NCBI GenBank assembly: GCA_021287065.1
Contig: JAJTBE010000052.1
Location: 1-32,386, forward strand
DNA from: Bacillota bacterium
Lineage (GTDB): Bacteria > Vulcanimicrobiota > JAJTBE01
Reading direction: 5' to 3'
DNA: 32,386 nt
Shown one piece after another: positions 13,185 to 21,578 of this stretch (position 1 is its first letter; the number at the start of each line of letters is the position of its first letter). Both the position numbers and the translations under genes were made by a program. Below the pieces are notes generated by a model. That model made no database searches. It was not told the DNA's origin and saw nothing but the letters and a program-made list of their open reading frames with translations.

Positions 13185-14843
13185 TTATCTTATGTTCTGT
13201 CCTATAGCTTCGCCGGTATAAAAAAGAACTATGCCGTTTTTCTCCTGCAGAACGGTGAATGGTCTGGTAACTCTTGATGTTACCCTCTTAAACTCGTCCT
13301 TATGCATAACGATGTACATGCCGGGACGGGCGTTAATGCCTTTTACCATATCATCTTCAGAATGATACATCAGAGCTTTCTGCCCGGTGTAGTAAATAAC
13401 CGAGAACTGCCTGCCGTAATTCCCCCTGAGAGCGAGAATGTCTCCGGGTTTCATTCTCTCTTTTATTGTTCTTGACATTTCAGGCTCGGGTTTAAGACTT
13501 TCCACCAGAGGAACATAAGAGAGCAGAACAAGGTAGGATATGGCGCTCATTGCCACTATTCCGTAAAATGCGATTTTTTTAGATTTGAATGTTAATATCA
13601 GTGTGAAAATTCCGCCAATCAACAGGGGAACCGCCAGAAGCGTCAGGTTGCCCGCATACTGATTGAAATAAGCAGGGTAGAGCTTCATTGCTGCTACGAT
13701 GAAAGCTGCGATTACCAGAATCACGCTTACGGAAAATCCCACAAACGAATAGGTTGATGCTTTATGGAATTTTCCATTGGATACTATTGAATCCAGCGCC
13801 CAGCCCAGGGCAATCGACAGGGCGGGGTATATGAAAAGAATATAATTTGGTCTTTTTGTGCCTGCAAATGTGAAAAGCAGAAAAGTGAAAACGATCCAGC
13901 AAAGCAGAAACTTTGATCTCGGATCGGAAAATTTCTTAGCCAGAAAATAAAATGTGAGGGGTATAAAAGCTGTCCAGGGAAGGAAGCCTGCAAGGAAAAA
14001 CGGGATGTAATAATACCAGGGTCCGTCCTGATTCATCACCGGAGCATAAATTCTCTTGAAGAAGAAATATCCGAATACCTGCTCCATAAAGGGTCTGCCG
14101 TAGATATCCGACATTGCCCAGTACCAGCTCACACCGGTAATCAGAAATAACGGAACTCCCCACGAGAATATCAGTTTGGGAATTTCATTCCATCTGCGGT
14201 GAATCATAATGAGGAAAAACGCATAAAGGGCAGGAAGAACAAAACCCACAGGACCCTTTGCCACCACCGAAAGCCCGGCGCAGAGCCAGAAACCGATATA
14301 ATACCGTTTATCTTCCTTCATAAACCCGTAGTAGAACAAATATACCGCAGCAATAAGGAAAAACAGGAAAGGCATATCAAGAAGAGCCATCCGGGATTGA
14401 ACCCATAGCTGAATCGTAGCCCCTGTAACAAGAGCTGCATAGAAGCCTGTTCTGCCGTTCACCATCAGCTTGCCGAAGTAATAGACGAGAACCATCAGCA
14501 GAACTCCGAATAATGCAGAAGGAAAACGGGCTGAAAATTCATTCCAGCCAAAAAATTTTGCTGTTAAGCTTTCCAGCCAGAAATAAAGCGGAGGATGGCA
14601 GAACCATGTGCCTCCGTTCCACTGGGTCGTTATATAGTCGCCTGATACCGTCATTTCACGGGCTATCTGGGCGTATAAAGCTTCATCGGTGTCCCAGAGC
14701 GTCATTGAACCAAGCATGGCCATGTTGATGAGGCAGCCGAACAATACTATTACCAGTAAATAGCGAAGCTCGGTTTTCAAACCTGTCTCTATATTCTCTT
14801 TTTCTCCGGGATTCTTATCGTTTTCCTGTTTCTCTGTATTCAT
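13185..14843 (-). CDS. ArnT/PMT-like GT-C (GT39-type) glycosyltransferase, integral membrane (552 aa)
   Basis: After a charged N-terminal tail of about 25 residues, a first membrane helix leads into LWDTDEALYAQIAREM (about 49-64), the acidic catalytic loop of GT-C enzymes using polyprenyl-phosphate sugars. WFCHPPLYFWLESL follows, as in ArnT (KPPLYYWL). About ten further hydrophobic helices run to residue 440, followed by a soluble C-terminal domain of about 110 residues. Such enzymes transfer a sugar from an undecaprenyl-phosphate donor to lipid A, protein or another glycan on the periplasmic side; the acceptor here is unknown. No good Shine-Dalgarno site precedes ATG 14843. It lies 118 bases downstream of another GT-C gene. 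Confidence 0.85.
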   Translation of the reverse strand: MNTEKQENDKNPGEKENIETGLKTELRYLLVIVLFGCLINMAMLGSMTLWDTDEALYAQIAREMTVSGDYITTQWNGGTWFCHPPLYFWLESLTAKFFGWNEFSARFPSALFGVLLMVLVYYFGKLMVNGRTGFYAALVTGATIQLWVQSRMALLDMPFLFFLIAAVYLFYYGFMKEDKRYYIGFWLCAGLSVVAKGPVGFVLPALYAFFLIMIHRRWNEIPKLIFSWGVPLFLITGVSWYWAMSDIYGRPFMEQVFGYFFFKRIYAPVMNQDGPWYYYIPFFLAGFLPWTAFIPLTFYFLAKKFSDPRSKFLLCWIVFTFLLFTFAGTKRPNYILFIYPALSIALGWALDSIVSNGKFHKASTYSFVGFSVSVILVIAAFIVAAMKLYPAYFNQYAGNLTLLAVPLLIGGIFTLILTFKSKKIAFYGIVAMSAISYLVLLSYVPLVESLKPEPEMSRTIKERMKPGDILALRGNYGRQFSVIYYTGQKALMYHSEDDMVKGINARPGMYIVMHKDEFKRVTSRVTRPFTVLQEKNGIVLFYTGEAIGQNIR

Positions 14844-14960
14844 TAAAAAAGCCGTCTAATAATCATGGGATAACCGGTTTACGGAAGATGAAAAAATTTT
14901 CTCCCGCACATACTATTCTTAAAAAGTTATCCGATTTTCTTCCATTCCCGTTAAAATCCT

Positions 14961-17105
14961 CTATTCCCTTTCAGAATAATATTTTAACCGATCTTGCGCA
15001 GCCGGTGATTTTTCCCTGTTTGGGTATTTCTCCAGATATTCCTTCATACACCGTGCCGCCTGCTTTATATCCCCAAGGCCGCTGTAACACTTGCCTGCAT
15101 AATAAAGGGAATCAGGCTCCGTATTCTTTATTTTCATAAACATCTGCAAAGCTTTTTCATATTCTCTCTTTTCAAAAAGCAGAGTGCCGAGCTGAAACCT
15201 TGCCTGAGCGTTCTCAGGCTCCAGGCTTAAAGCCAGAAAAAGCAGATTTTCCGCTTTTTCATTGTCAAAAACACTGATTCTGTAGTTTATCCCGGCAGCT
15301 ATATAATCGGAAGCAGAAGGCTGAATATCCCGGTTGTAAGGCTCAAAACCGAAACCTGCCGTCTGGCTGAAGTTCATAACCAGAGGTGTTCTATCCGGAT
15401 ATTGTTTCATAAACTCAATATTTTCCACAGGTGAAAGATACAGAACGCAGATATTTTTCTGTTTTTCCGGATATGGTGTGTTAATAGTATAAACAAAAGA
15501 GTGGTTGTTTGGCGCTGTTCTGATAAATGTAATGAATTTTTCCGGACTCCCCGGTTTCGGGTCGAGTAAAAATGAGCGAAGCCCTTTGTTGTTGCCGTAT
15601 TCAGCCCTTGTAACCGTCATAAGTGAAGGTATGACAGAAACAATGGTGAAAATCCCCGCAGCAGCCACCCACATGCCAACCTGCCCCGCATACTGAATCT
15701 TAAATCTATCCCTCAGAAAGTCAAAAATCAGATATACACCTGATGCTGCCAGAGGAATAAGCAGTATCACCGCTGCCAGATAAAACCTTGCGCCAAACTC
15801 CACCTGTCCTGTCGATGGATACATAAAATAGAGGGCAGCAAATAAAACAGCGGGAAAAGTAAAAACCCCGAATAGATTCTTTCTCCTGATTATAGTCGCA
15901 ACTGCTCCTGTGAGAATAATCGGAAAAACCCAGAAACTGCCTTTCATGGACAGACAGATAAAATTCCATAACCCCTTCAGAGGTGTATGCCCGTTTATAA
16001 ACCCCACAGTTTCAGTCTCCCTGTATTTCCCAAAAGCAAAAGTCAGCATATTTCCCGTCTGCGCCTGATTAACCCCAAGAAGAACTCCGGCTCCTGCCAA
16101 AGCTCCCAGCGTGATGATTACCGATGGTAAAATCAGCCTTTTTTCCCTGGCAAAAATACATCTGTAACATAGAGGGATTATACCCCCTGCAAACACCGCC
16201 GCACCTGAACCGGGCCTGATAAGCAGAACAATTGCAGCGGAAAAGGCAGCTATAGAAGCAGGCAGAAGAGCGGGAGAATCTGCTTTCTGCATAATCCAGA
16301 AAACACAATAACAAAAAAGCAGCGAAAAAAATACTTCGGAAGAATGGGCAAAATATGTAGCTCCCAGAATCAGGAATGTCGGTGAAAAAGCTGCCATAAA
16401 AGCTGCGGTTATCCCTGCTTTTTCCCCTCCAAGTTCCTTCCCCGCTAAAAACAGAAGAATTATGGTCCCGCAGGAAAGAAGAGGATTAACCAGAGATGGA
16501 ATTCCCATAACTTTACCTGACATCAGCAAAAGAGGAAATCCTATTGTATATCTGCTGTACCACTTATCAAGACATACCGTATTTGCAAATTTGAAGAAAT
16601 TATTCATAGGAGGCGATTGAACATACAACTGCCCGTTTTTCAGCATATCCGCCTGAAACGAATATGAAAACTCATCACAAACATAAGTGTAGTTAAAAAG
16701 AATAAAATGCTGAACCAGCATAATCAGAATAAACCCCGTAATAACAGCGCCGCCGGCAAATAAAGCAGGCTTGCCCCTCCATCTTTCCCTGATTTTCTCC
16801 CATACCTCCGGAAAAATAAGATTTATACCGGAGCAAAAAAGAAAAATCGATGGCATGAGAAGCAAAAACACAGGAACAAGATACCCCGCCCCAAACTCAG
16901 GAATAAGCTTAAAAAAAGCCCCTGAAATGGGAATAATGGGGTGGATAAAATCCTTTGCAAGAATATCCGAAGAAAACCTACCCGATTCAGGAGAATAAAA
17001 CACATTCCCAAACTTATAACGAAGCCCCAAAGCAACAAAAAACAACCCCCCGGCAACCGCCAGAAGTGAAACGCCTCTGAGCTTTTCTTGAAATGCTTTC
17101 TTCAA
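14961..17105 (-). CDS. GT-C-like multi-spanning membrane glycosyltransferase with C-terminal TPRs (714 aa)
   Basis: TTG 17105 follows GAAAGGGCAGATA. The protein has about 12 hydrophobic helices. After the third or fourth, YTYVCDEFSYSFQADML (about 140-156) contains the acidic D144/E145 loop typical of GT-C enzymes, followed by KWYSRYTIGFPLLL. A periplasmic segment comes next, then about 120 residues with two to three TPR-like repeats (ENAQARFQLGTLLFEKREYEKAL; PDSLYYAGKCYSGLGDIKQAA) at the C-terminus. Fusion of a GT-C membrane domain with TPRs suggests protein glycosylation or envelope assembly. Substrate unknown. Probably co-transcribed with the GT-C gene downstream. A terminator separates it from the SPFH gene upstream. 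Confidence 0.75.
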   Translation of the reverse strand: MKKAFQEKLRGVSLLAVAGGLFFVALGLRYKFGNVFYSPESGRFSSDILAKDFIHPIIPISGAFFKLIPEFGAGYLVPVFLLLMPSIFLFCSGINLIFPEVWEKIRERWRGKPALFAGGAVITGFILIMLVQHFILFNYTYVCDEFSYSFQADMLKNGQLYVQSPPMNNFFKFANTVCLDKWYSRYTIGFPLLLMSGKVMGIPSLVNPLLSCGTIILLFLAGKELGGEKAGITAAFMAAFSPTFLILGATYFAHSSEVFFSLLFCYCVFWIMQKADSPALLPASIAAFSAAIVLLIRPGSGAAVFAGGIIPLCYRCIFAREKRLILPSVIITLGALAGAGVLLGVNQAQTGNMLTFAFGKYRETETVGFINGHTPLKGLWNFICLSMKGSFWVFPIILTGAVATIIRRKNLFGVFTFPAVLFAALYFMYPSTGQVEFGARFYLAAVILLIPLAASGVYLIFDFLRDRFKIQYAGQVGMWVAAAGIFTIVSVIPSLMTVTRAEYGNNKGLRSFLLDPKPGSPEKFITFIRTAPNNHSFVYTINTPYPEKQKNICVLYLSPVENIEFMKQYPDRTPLVMNFSQTAGFGFEPYNRDIQPSASDYIAAGINYRISVFDNEKAENLLFLALSLEPENAQARFQLGTLLFEKREYEKALQMFMKIKNTEPDSLYYAGKCYSGLGDIKQAARCMKEYLEKYPNREKSPAAQDRLKYYSERE

Positions 17106-17125
17106 TATCTGCCCTTTCCCAAACC

Positions 17126-17149
17126 AAAAAGGGGTCTTGCGACCCCTTA
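17126..17149 (-). terminator. Rho-independent terminator of the SPFH gene
   Basis: On the minus strand AAGGGGTC-gcaa-GACCCCTT is followed by a T-run. It has an 8-bp GC-rich stem and a tetraloop, and lies 18 bases after the SPFH stop and just ahead of the glycosyltransferase start. Confidence 0.92.
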
Positions 17150-17166
17150 ATATCTTTGAGTTTGTT

Positions 17167-19152
17167 TTAGTTGGCTTTTTTGCCCAGGCTTCCCATTATC
17201 TGTTGTTTCATACGGGCGATTTCCGGATCCATTGTTGATGGTGTCCTTGATTCGCCTATATTCTTCATCAGACCGGCTTTTTCCGACAGGAGCATTGCCA
17301 TAAGGGCTTCGAATACCGAGTATCCGCCCTGTTTGCCTTCTCCGCCGCCGCCTGAGATTACCATACGGGGCACAACTTCCACTCCTGATTTTTCGATGGC
17401 ATCGGCAAATCTGTCCATGACCACCTGCAGAACCTGGAACTGCGGTCCTCCATACGCCTTAACCTGCTCTTCAACTGCAATTGCTTTTGCAATACCGATA
17501 CGGGCTTCTCTTTCAGCTTCCGCCTCTGCGATAGCTTTGATTTTGGATGCATCCTGAAGTGAACGCTGGTATTCAGCTTTACCTTCGTTAGATGCCACCG
17601 CAATCTTGATTTCCGATTCAGTCAGTGAAGTCTGCTGGTTGGCTTTAGCCTGTGATTCTCTGAGTTCTCTTTCCTTGGTGGCAGCTATCTGCTGACGGGA
17701 GAAGGTTTCAACCTGTTCCATAGCGATCTGTCTGTCACGCAGCTGAGTGAGAATCTTTTCAATGTCGGGATGCTTTTCCGAGTAGGAGGGAGTTCCGATA
17801 AGAACTTCTTCCAGCTCAAGGTTATAGTGGGCAAACTTGACCTTCATATCCAGTGAAGCTGCATCCTGAATGGAGCTTCTTTCCTGAACCAGTTCGATGA
17901 GGGTTTTGGTTTGTGCGATATTTTTGAAGTATGCACCTACCATGGGGTCAAGGGTCTGATCCACCAGAAGTTTGATATCTCCGAATCTCTGAATTACCAG
18001 AGGTGCTTTACGGTAGTCGATATGAACCACTACTGAAAGCGGCAGTGAAGGTTCGAATGCGTCCTTGGTGATAATTGCCACTTCAGAAAGGTTTTCGTCG
18101 AAACGGTGAACTCCGGTTTCCTCTTTCATCCATTTGAGGATGATGTTGGTGGTCGGAACGGGGACTATGTGGCCTGCATAGTTGTTGAATGCATATTTGC
18201 CCGGCATAAGGGGGGTATCCCATACGCCTTTGTAGCCTCTGCCCACAAGTTCGCCGTGCTTGTAATCATCACCGGAAATGTCAGCGCCTTTTTCTCCGAA
18301 GTAGGATACTACAACGCCTACATAACCTACATCGATGATCACTTTATTTATCAGTTCCACTGTTGCGAACAGCCTGTTGATGAAGTAGGTGCCTTCTGCA
18401 AGAACCTGATACTGACGGCCTCTGTAACCGCCGGCTTTCAGGAACTTTTCAGGATCCTGGAAGTTGTTGTGGTAGTTGGGATTGTTGGGCTTATCTCCCA
18501 CTGTGGGGGCGATGATTTCGCCTTCAGGCAGTGAGGGACCGTCATGAACGGTTACGACTCCGGTTTTATCGTCTTTGTCTTTTACCACAAGGGGTTTAAA
18601 ACCGGCACGCTCGTGGATGACGTTTGCCATTCTTCCGAACATCTGCTCGTCGCCTTTGTTTACAGGCAGATAGTGGATGCCGTCTTCAAGCATAACCACA
18701 AAAAGTGCAAGGTTGATGGCGTAGGTACCTTCACGGAGAATCTCTCTCTGAGGACCTCTCTGGCCGCCTCCTTCGAGGAATGCTCTGGCATCCTGGAAGG
18801 TTCTTCCTTCGATTATCACTCTACCGAGGGTCTGGGTGGGAGGAAGAGGTTCGCCGTCACGGGCGAAAATATATCCCATCTGGCCCTGGGGAATAGTTAC
18901 AAGGGGCATTTGATGCACTCTGTAGTAAATGGGTGAAAGAAAGTGTATGCCTCCGCGAAGAACTTCCGGTTGATAACCTGCTTCGCCATGGAGGGCTATG
19001 ATCCGATCTTTGAGTGAACCCTTGGGAGAGTTCCACTTTTCAACTATACCGATTCTGTTATTGGGAATCACCTGAATGCCGAGCGCCCACCAGATGATGC
19101 GCAGGACAATCAGAAACGCGATTAACCCTAAACCTAACGCGGCCCAGTTCAT
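17167..19152 (-). CDS. SPFH (band 7/flotillin-like) membrane-anchored protein (661 aa)
   Basis: ATG 19152 is chosen because GGGGG lies seven bases upstream; GTG 19158 would sit almost on that site. One N-terminal membrane helix (about 4-26) is followed by IQVIPNNRIGIVEKW, the usual entry to an SPFH domain. Two related modules of about 50 residues recur, one around QDARAFLEGGGQRGPQREIL-REGTYAINLALF and one around QDPEKFLKAGGYRGRQYQVL-AEGTYFINRLF. The band 7 core contains VVVHIDYRKAPLVIQRFGD. A long Ala/Glu/Lys coiled coil (about 470-580) precedes a Gly-rich segment and a short helical tail. These proteins oligomerise into membrane scaffolds. No NfeD-like partner is adjacent. Its own terminator suggests a single-gene unit. 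Confidence 0.88.
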   Translation of the reverse strand: MNWAALGLGLIAFLIVLRIIWWALGIQVIPNNRIGIVEKWNSPKGSLKDRIIALHGEAGYQPEVLRGGIHFLSPIYYRVHQMPLVTIPQGQMGYIFARDGEPLPPTQTLGRVIIEGRTFQDARAFLEGGGQRGPQREILREGTYAINLALFVVMLEDGIHYLPVNKGDEQMFGRMANVIHERAGFKPLVVKDKDDKTGVVTVHDGPSLPEGEIIAPTVGDKPNNPNYHNNFQDPEKFLKAGGYRGRQYQVLAEGTYFINRLFATVELINKVIIDVGYVGVVVSYFGEKGADISGDDYKHGELVGRGYKGVWDTPLMPGKYAFNNYAGHIVPVPTTNIILKWMKEETGVHRFDENLSEVAIITKDAFEPSLPLSVVVHIDYRKAPLVIQRFGDIKLLVDQTLDPMVGAYFKNIAQTKTLIELVQERSSIQDAASLDMKVKFAHYNLELEEVLIGTPSYSEKHPDIEKILTQLRDRQIAMEQVETFSRQQIAATKERELRESQAKANQQTSLTESEIKIAVASNEGKAEYQRSLQDASKIKAIAEAEAEREARIGIAKAIAVEEQVKAYGGPQFQVLQVVMDRFADAIEKSGVEVVPRMVISGGGGEGKQGGYSVFEALMAMLLSEKAGLMKNIGESRTPSTMDPEIARMKQQIMGSLGKKAN

Positions 19153-19244
19153 TAACACACCCCCAATTTATTTGATATACTGTGATCCTATTCAATCATG
19201 TTCGGGAATTCCCTGCATGATATAAAAATTATCAATCGACAAAC

Positions 19245-20081
19245 CTAAGGTTTTCTGTATATCCAGTCGGTTTTTGAATACTTTTCTTCATAAAGGAGTT
19301 TTGCTTTTTTCTCTTCTTCCTCACTGTAATTTCCGCTATAGACAGTGCATCCCCATTGTTCTTCAAACCCTCTTATTAAAGCTTTTGTCAGTTCTGCTTC
19401 ATCATAATCCGTTTTCATCTCGTCCTTCAGGCTTGTCATTTTGGAAAGAGCCTTTTCAAGTGAATCCTTCCTCTGGTCTTCGGTTTCAAATGCAAGCATT
19501 TCAAAGAGTTTGTCAAAATTGGGTTGAATCGGAATTGAACCGTGGATAAGCATAAAATCCCCGTATTTTTTCTGGGCGGAACCTGCAATTTTCTTGCCGT
19601 TGAGCGTCAGTTCGTATCTGGACGGAGAGGCGAAACAGGCGGGATTATGTCTTTTACCCCCGTCTGTTTCCACATAATCTTCAGAAGTTATGGGCAAAAC
19701 TTTGGCGGGTATTCCTGAAATATTCAAACCGGAACCGATGCATTCGTGGATTGAGCGGAATATTTCCCACAAACCGCGCTGGTTTGCATTGAGAACCACG
19801 CAGAATGTAACTTCCTGCCAGTGAAGGACGGCTCTGCCGCCGGTGGGTCTTCTCACCAGCTCCGCACCAAGTTCATTTACTTTATCGGGAAGAACATCGG
19901 CAACTTCCTGAAAATATCCCAGCGAGAGAGTCGGTTTTTCCCAACTGTAAAATCTGAGGGTGGGAGCGCCGTTTCCTTCAGAAAGACCGGACATAAGAGC
20001 TTCGTCATAAGCCATGTTCATTGCTCCGTTTAATACCCCGTCAGTAATAACTCTGAGACGATCTATCTGAAAAATATTCAT
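19245..20081 (-). CDS. lipM: Octanoyltransferase LipM-type / lipoate-protein ligase family (278 aa)
   Basis: The start follows AGGAGAATTAAT. The protein has the BPL/LPL fold pattern: MNMAYDEALM near 21-30, RRPTGGRAVLH at 77-87, and NPACFASPSRYELTLNGKKIAGSAQ at 146-170 (split here as NPACFASPSRYEL and NGKKIAGSAQ). Cys149 in CFASPS is at the catalytic cysteine position of Bacillus LipM (Cys150), which LplA ligases lack. This favours octanoyl-ACP:GcvH transferase over ATP-dependent ligase. It would supply octanoyl groups for lipoate on GcvH or E2 subunits. No lipA or gcvH neighbour is visible. It is divergently placed from the next gene. Confidence 0.88.
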   Translation of the reverse strand: MNIFQIDRLRVITDGVLNGAMNMAYDEALMSGLSEGNGAPTLRFYSWEKPTLSLGYFQEVADVLPDKVNELGAELVRRPTGGRAVLHWQEVTFCVVLNANQRGLWEIFRSIHECIGSGLNISGIPAKVLPITSEDYVETDGGKRHNPACFASPSRYELTLNGKKIAGSAQKKYGDFMLIHGSIPIQPNFDKLFEMLAFETEDQRKDSLEKALSKMTSLKDEMKTDYDEAELTKALIRGFEEQWGCTVYSGNYSEEEEKKAKLLYEEKYSKTDWIYRKP

Positions 20082-20179
20082 ATTAATTCTCCTGTTATTA
20101 AATTTTTCTAATATTTATCCACAAGTAAATATAACACCTTTTTGAAAATCAAATATAAAATATCTTCAGAGTGACTGTG

Positions 20180-21574
20180 ATGAGCGACGAGAAATACTCT
20201 ATACTTGTTGTCGAAGACAACGACGACCACCTGTTTATTGCACGACGCCTCATTGAAAAAATGGAAGGCGTTTCATCGGTTTATGCTGCAAAAAGTGCTG
20301 CCGAGGCAAGAAGAGAAATCAACAAAAACGGTGTTGATCTGATTCTTCTCGATTATTCCCTGCCTGATGTCAGCGGCCTCGAATTCCTCGAATCCCTGAT
20401 GAACGAAGGTAATAAAATTCCCGTTGTTATGGTTACCGGAATGGGAAATGAAAAAATAGCGGTTCAGGCTATGAAGCTCGGTGCCATGGACTACATCGTA
20501 AAAGACAAGGATTATCAGAAACTTCTTCCTGACGCCATCAAGAGAATTATAGAAAGAATCCGTCTCGCCCGCTCACTCCAGATTGTGGAAGCTCAGCTTC
20601 AGGAATCGGAAGAAAGATATCAGAAACTATTTGAAAATGCAAACTCAGGGTTTGTGAGCCTTAATCTGGAAACTGATAAATATATTAAACCCAATAAAAA
20701 AATGCTGGAAATGACCGGTTACACCCTCGAGGAACTGGAAAATATGCATTATTGCGAACTTGTTGCAGAAGAGGACAAAGAACGCATAAGAAGTTATCAG
20801 AGAGCCAGAGCACAGGGGGTCTTCGGCACTCCCGATTCACCTCTCGATTTCGAATTCTGGATGAAACCCAAAGACGGTAGAAAAAAATATGTAACCTGCA
20901 CAGTTACACTGTTTCCGCAGATCGGCGAAGTTTTTATTACCCTCAACGATATGACCGACCGCAAGGAGCTTGAGGAAAAACTCCGCATTGCCCACGAAAA
21001 ACTCCAGCAGCATGCCCGTGAACTTGAAAGTGAAGTGGACGACCTCAAAAAGAGGCTTGTTATCGAACCTGTACTTGAAGTTCCCACTGATACCGAGCAA
21101 AAGTATAACCTTGACATGGGTGTAAGTTATCTTATCAAAGAAAAAGTGCCTGTCAAAAGTTATGATGTATTCAAGGATTTTGTATCCCACGGCACATTCG
21201 GCCTTGTTATCACAAAGCAGCATCCCAGCAGAATTCAGAAACTATACAAACTGGAAAAAACGCCTATGGTGTGGCTTTCAAAAAATGACGATTCGGAAAG
21301 CTCCATACCCGGCAGCAACCTCGGCGCATTATCCCACGCCATAACCCAGTTTATCGAAAAAAGCGAAAAGAGCGTTGTTATTCTCGACGGTCTTGAGCAT
21401 CTTATCAGTATCAACGGGTTTGAAAAGACCATTATGTATATTTATGACATAATCGAATTTGTCAGCAGACATAATTCAGTGCTTATCATTCCGGTGCACG
21501 AAGATGCGATGGATAAAAAAGAAGTCGCCATTGTTGAAAGGGCGACTGAGTCGGTATCAGCTGTGCTAGCCTGA
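20180..21574 (+). CDS. Response regulator: REC-PAS-coiled coil-DUF835 (464 aa)
   Basis: ATG 20180 is preferred over GTG 20171 because the AGAG core sits at proper spacing. Residues 1-125 form a receiver: E12/D13, phospho-acceptor D58 (LILLDYSLPDVSG), the Thr in VMVTGMGN and Lys in YIVKDKD. A PAS domain (about 142-260) with SGFVSLNLETDKYIKPNKKML follows, then a coiled coil (about 255-300). The C-terminal 160 residues (SYLIKEKVPVKSYDVFKDFV; SVVILDGLEHLISINGFEKT; EFVSRHNSVLIIPVHEDA) match the pattern of DUF835, best known from archaeal PAS proteins. No DNA-binding or kinase domain is present. No cognate kinase is adjacent. Confidence 0.82.
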   Translation: MSDEKYSILVVEDNDDHLFIARRLIEKMEGVSSVYAAKSAAEARREINKNGVDLILLDYSLPDVSGLEFLESLMNEGNKIPVVMVTGMGNEKIAVQAMKLGAMDYIVKDKDYQKLLPDAIKRIIERIRLARSLQIVEAQLQESEERYQKLFENANSGFVSLNLETDKYIKPNKKMLEMTGYTLEELENMHYCELVAEEDKERIRSYQRARAQGVFGTPDSPLDFEFWMKPKDGRKKYVTCTVTLFPQIGEVFITLNDMTDRKELEEKLRIAHEKLQQHARELESEVDDLKKRLVIEPVLEVPTDTEQKYNLDMGVSYLIKEKVPVKSYDVFKDFVSHGTFGLVITKQHPSRIQKLYKLEKTPMVWLSKNDDSESSIPGSNLGALSHAITQFIEKSEKSVVILDGLEHLISINGFEKTIMYIYDIIEFVSRHNSVLIIPVHEDAMDKKEVAIVERATESVSAVLA

Positions 21575-21578
21575 TCTT

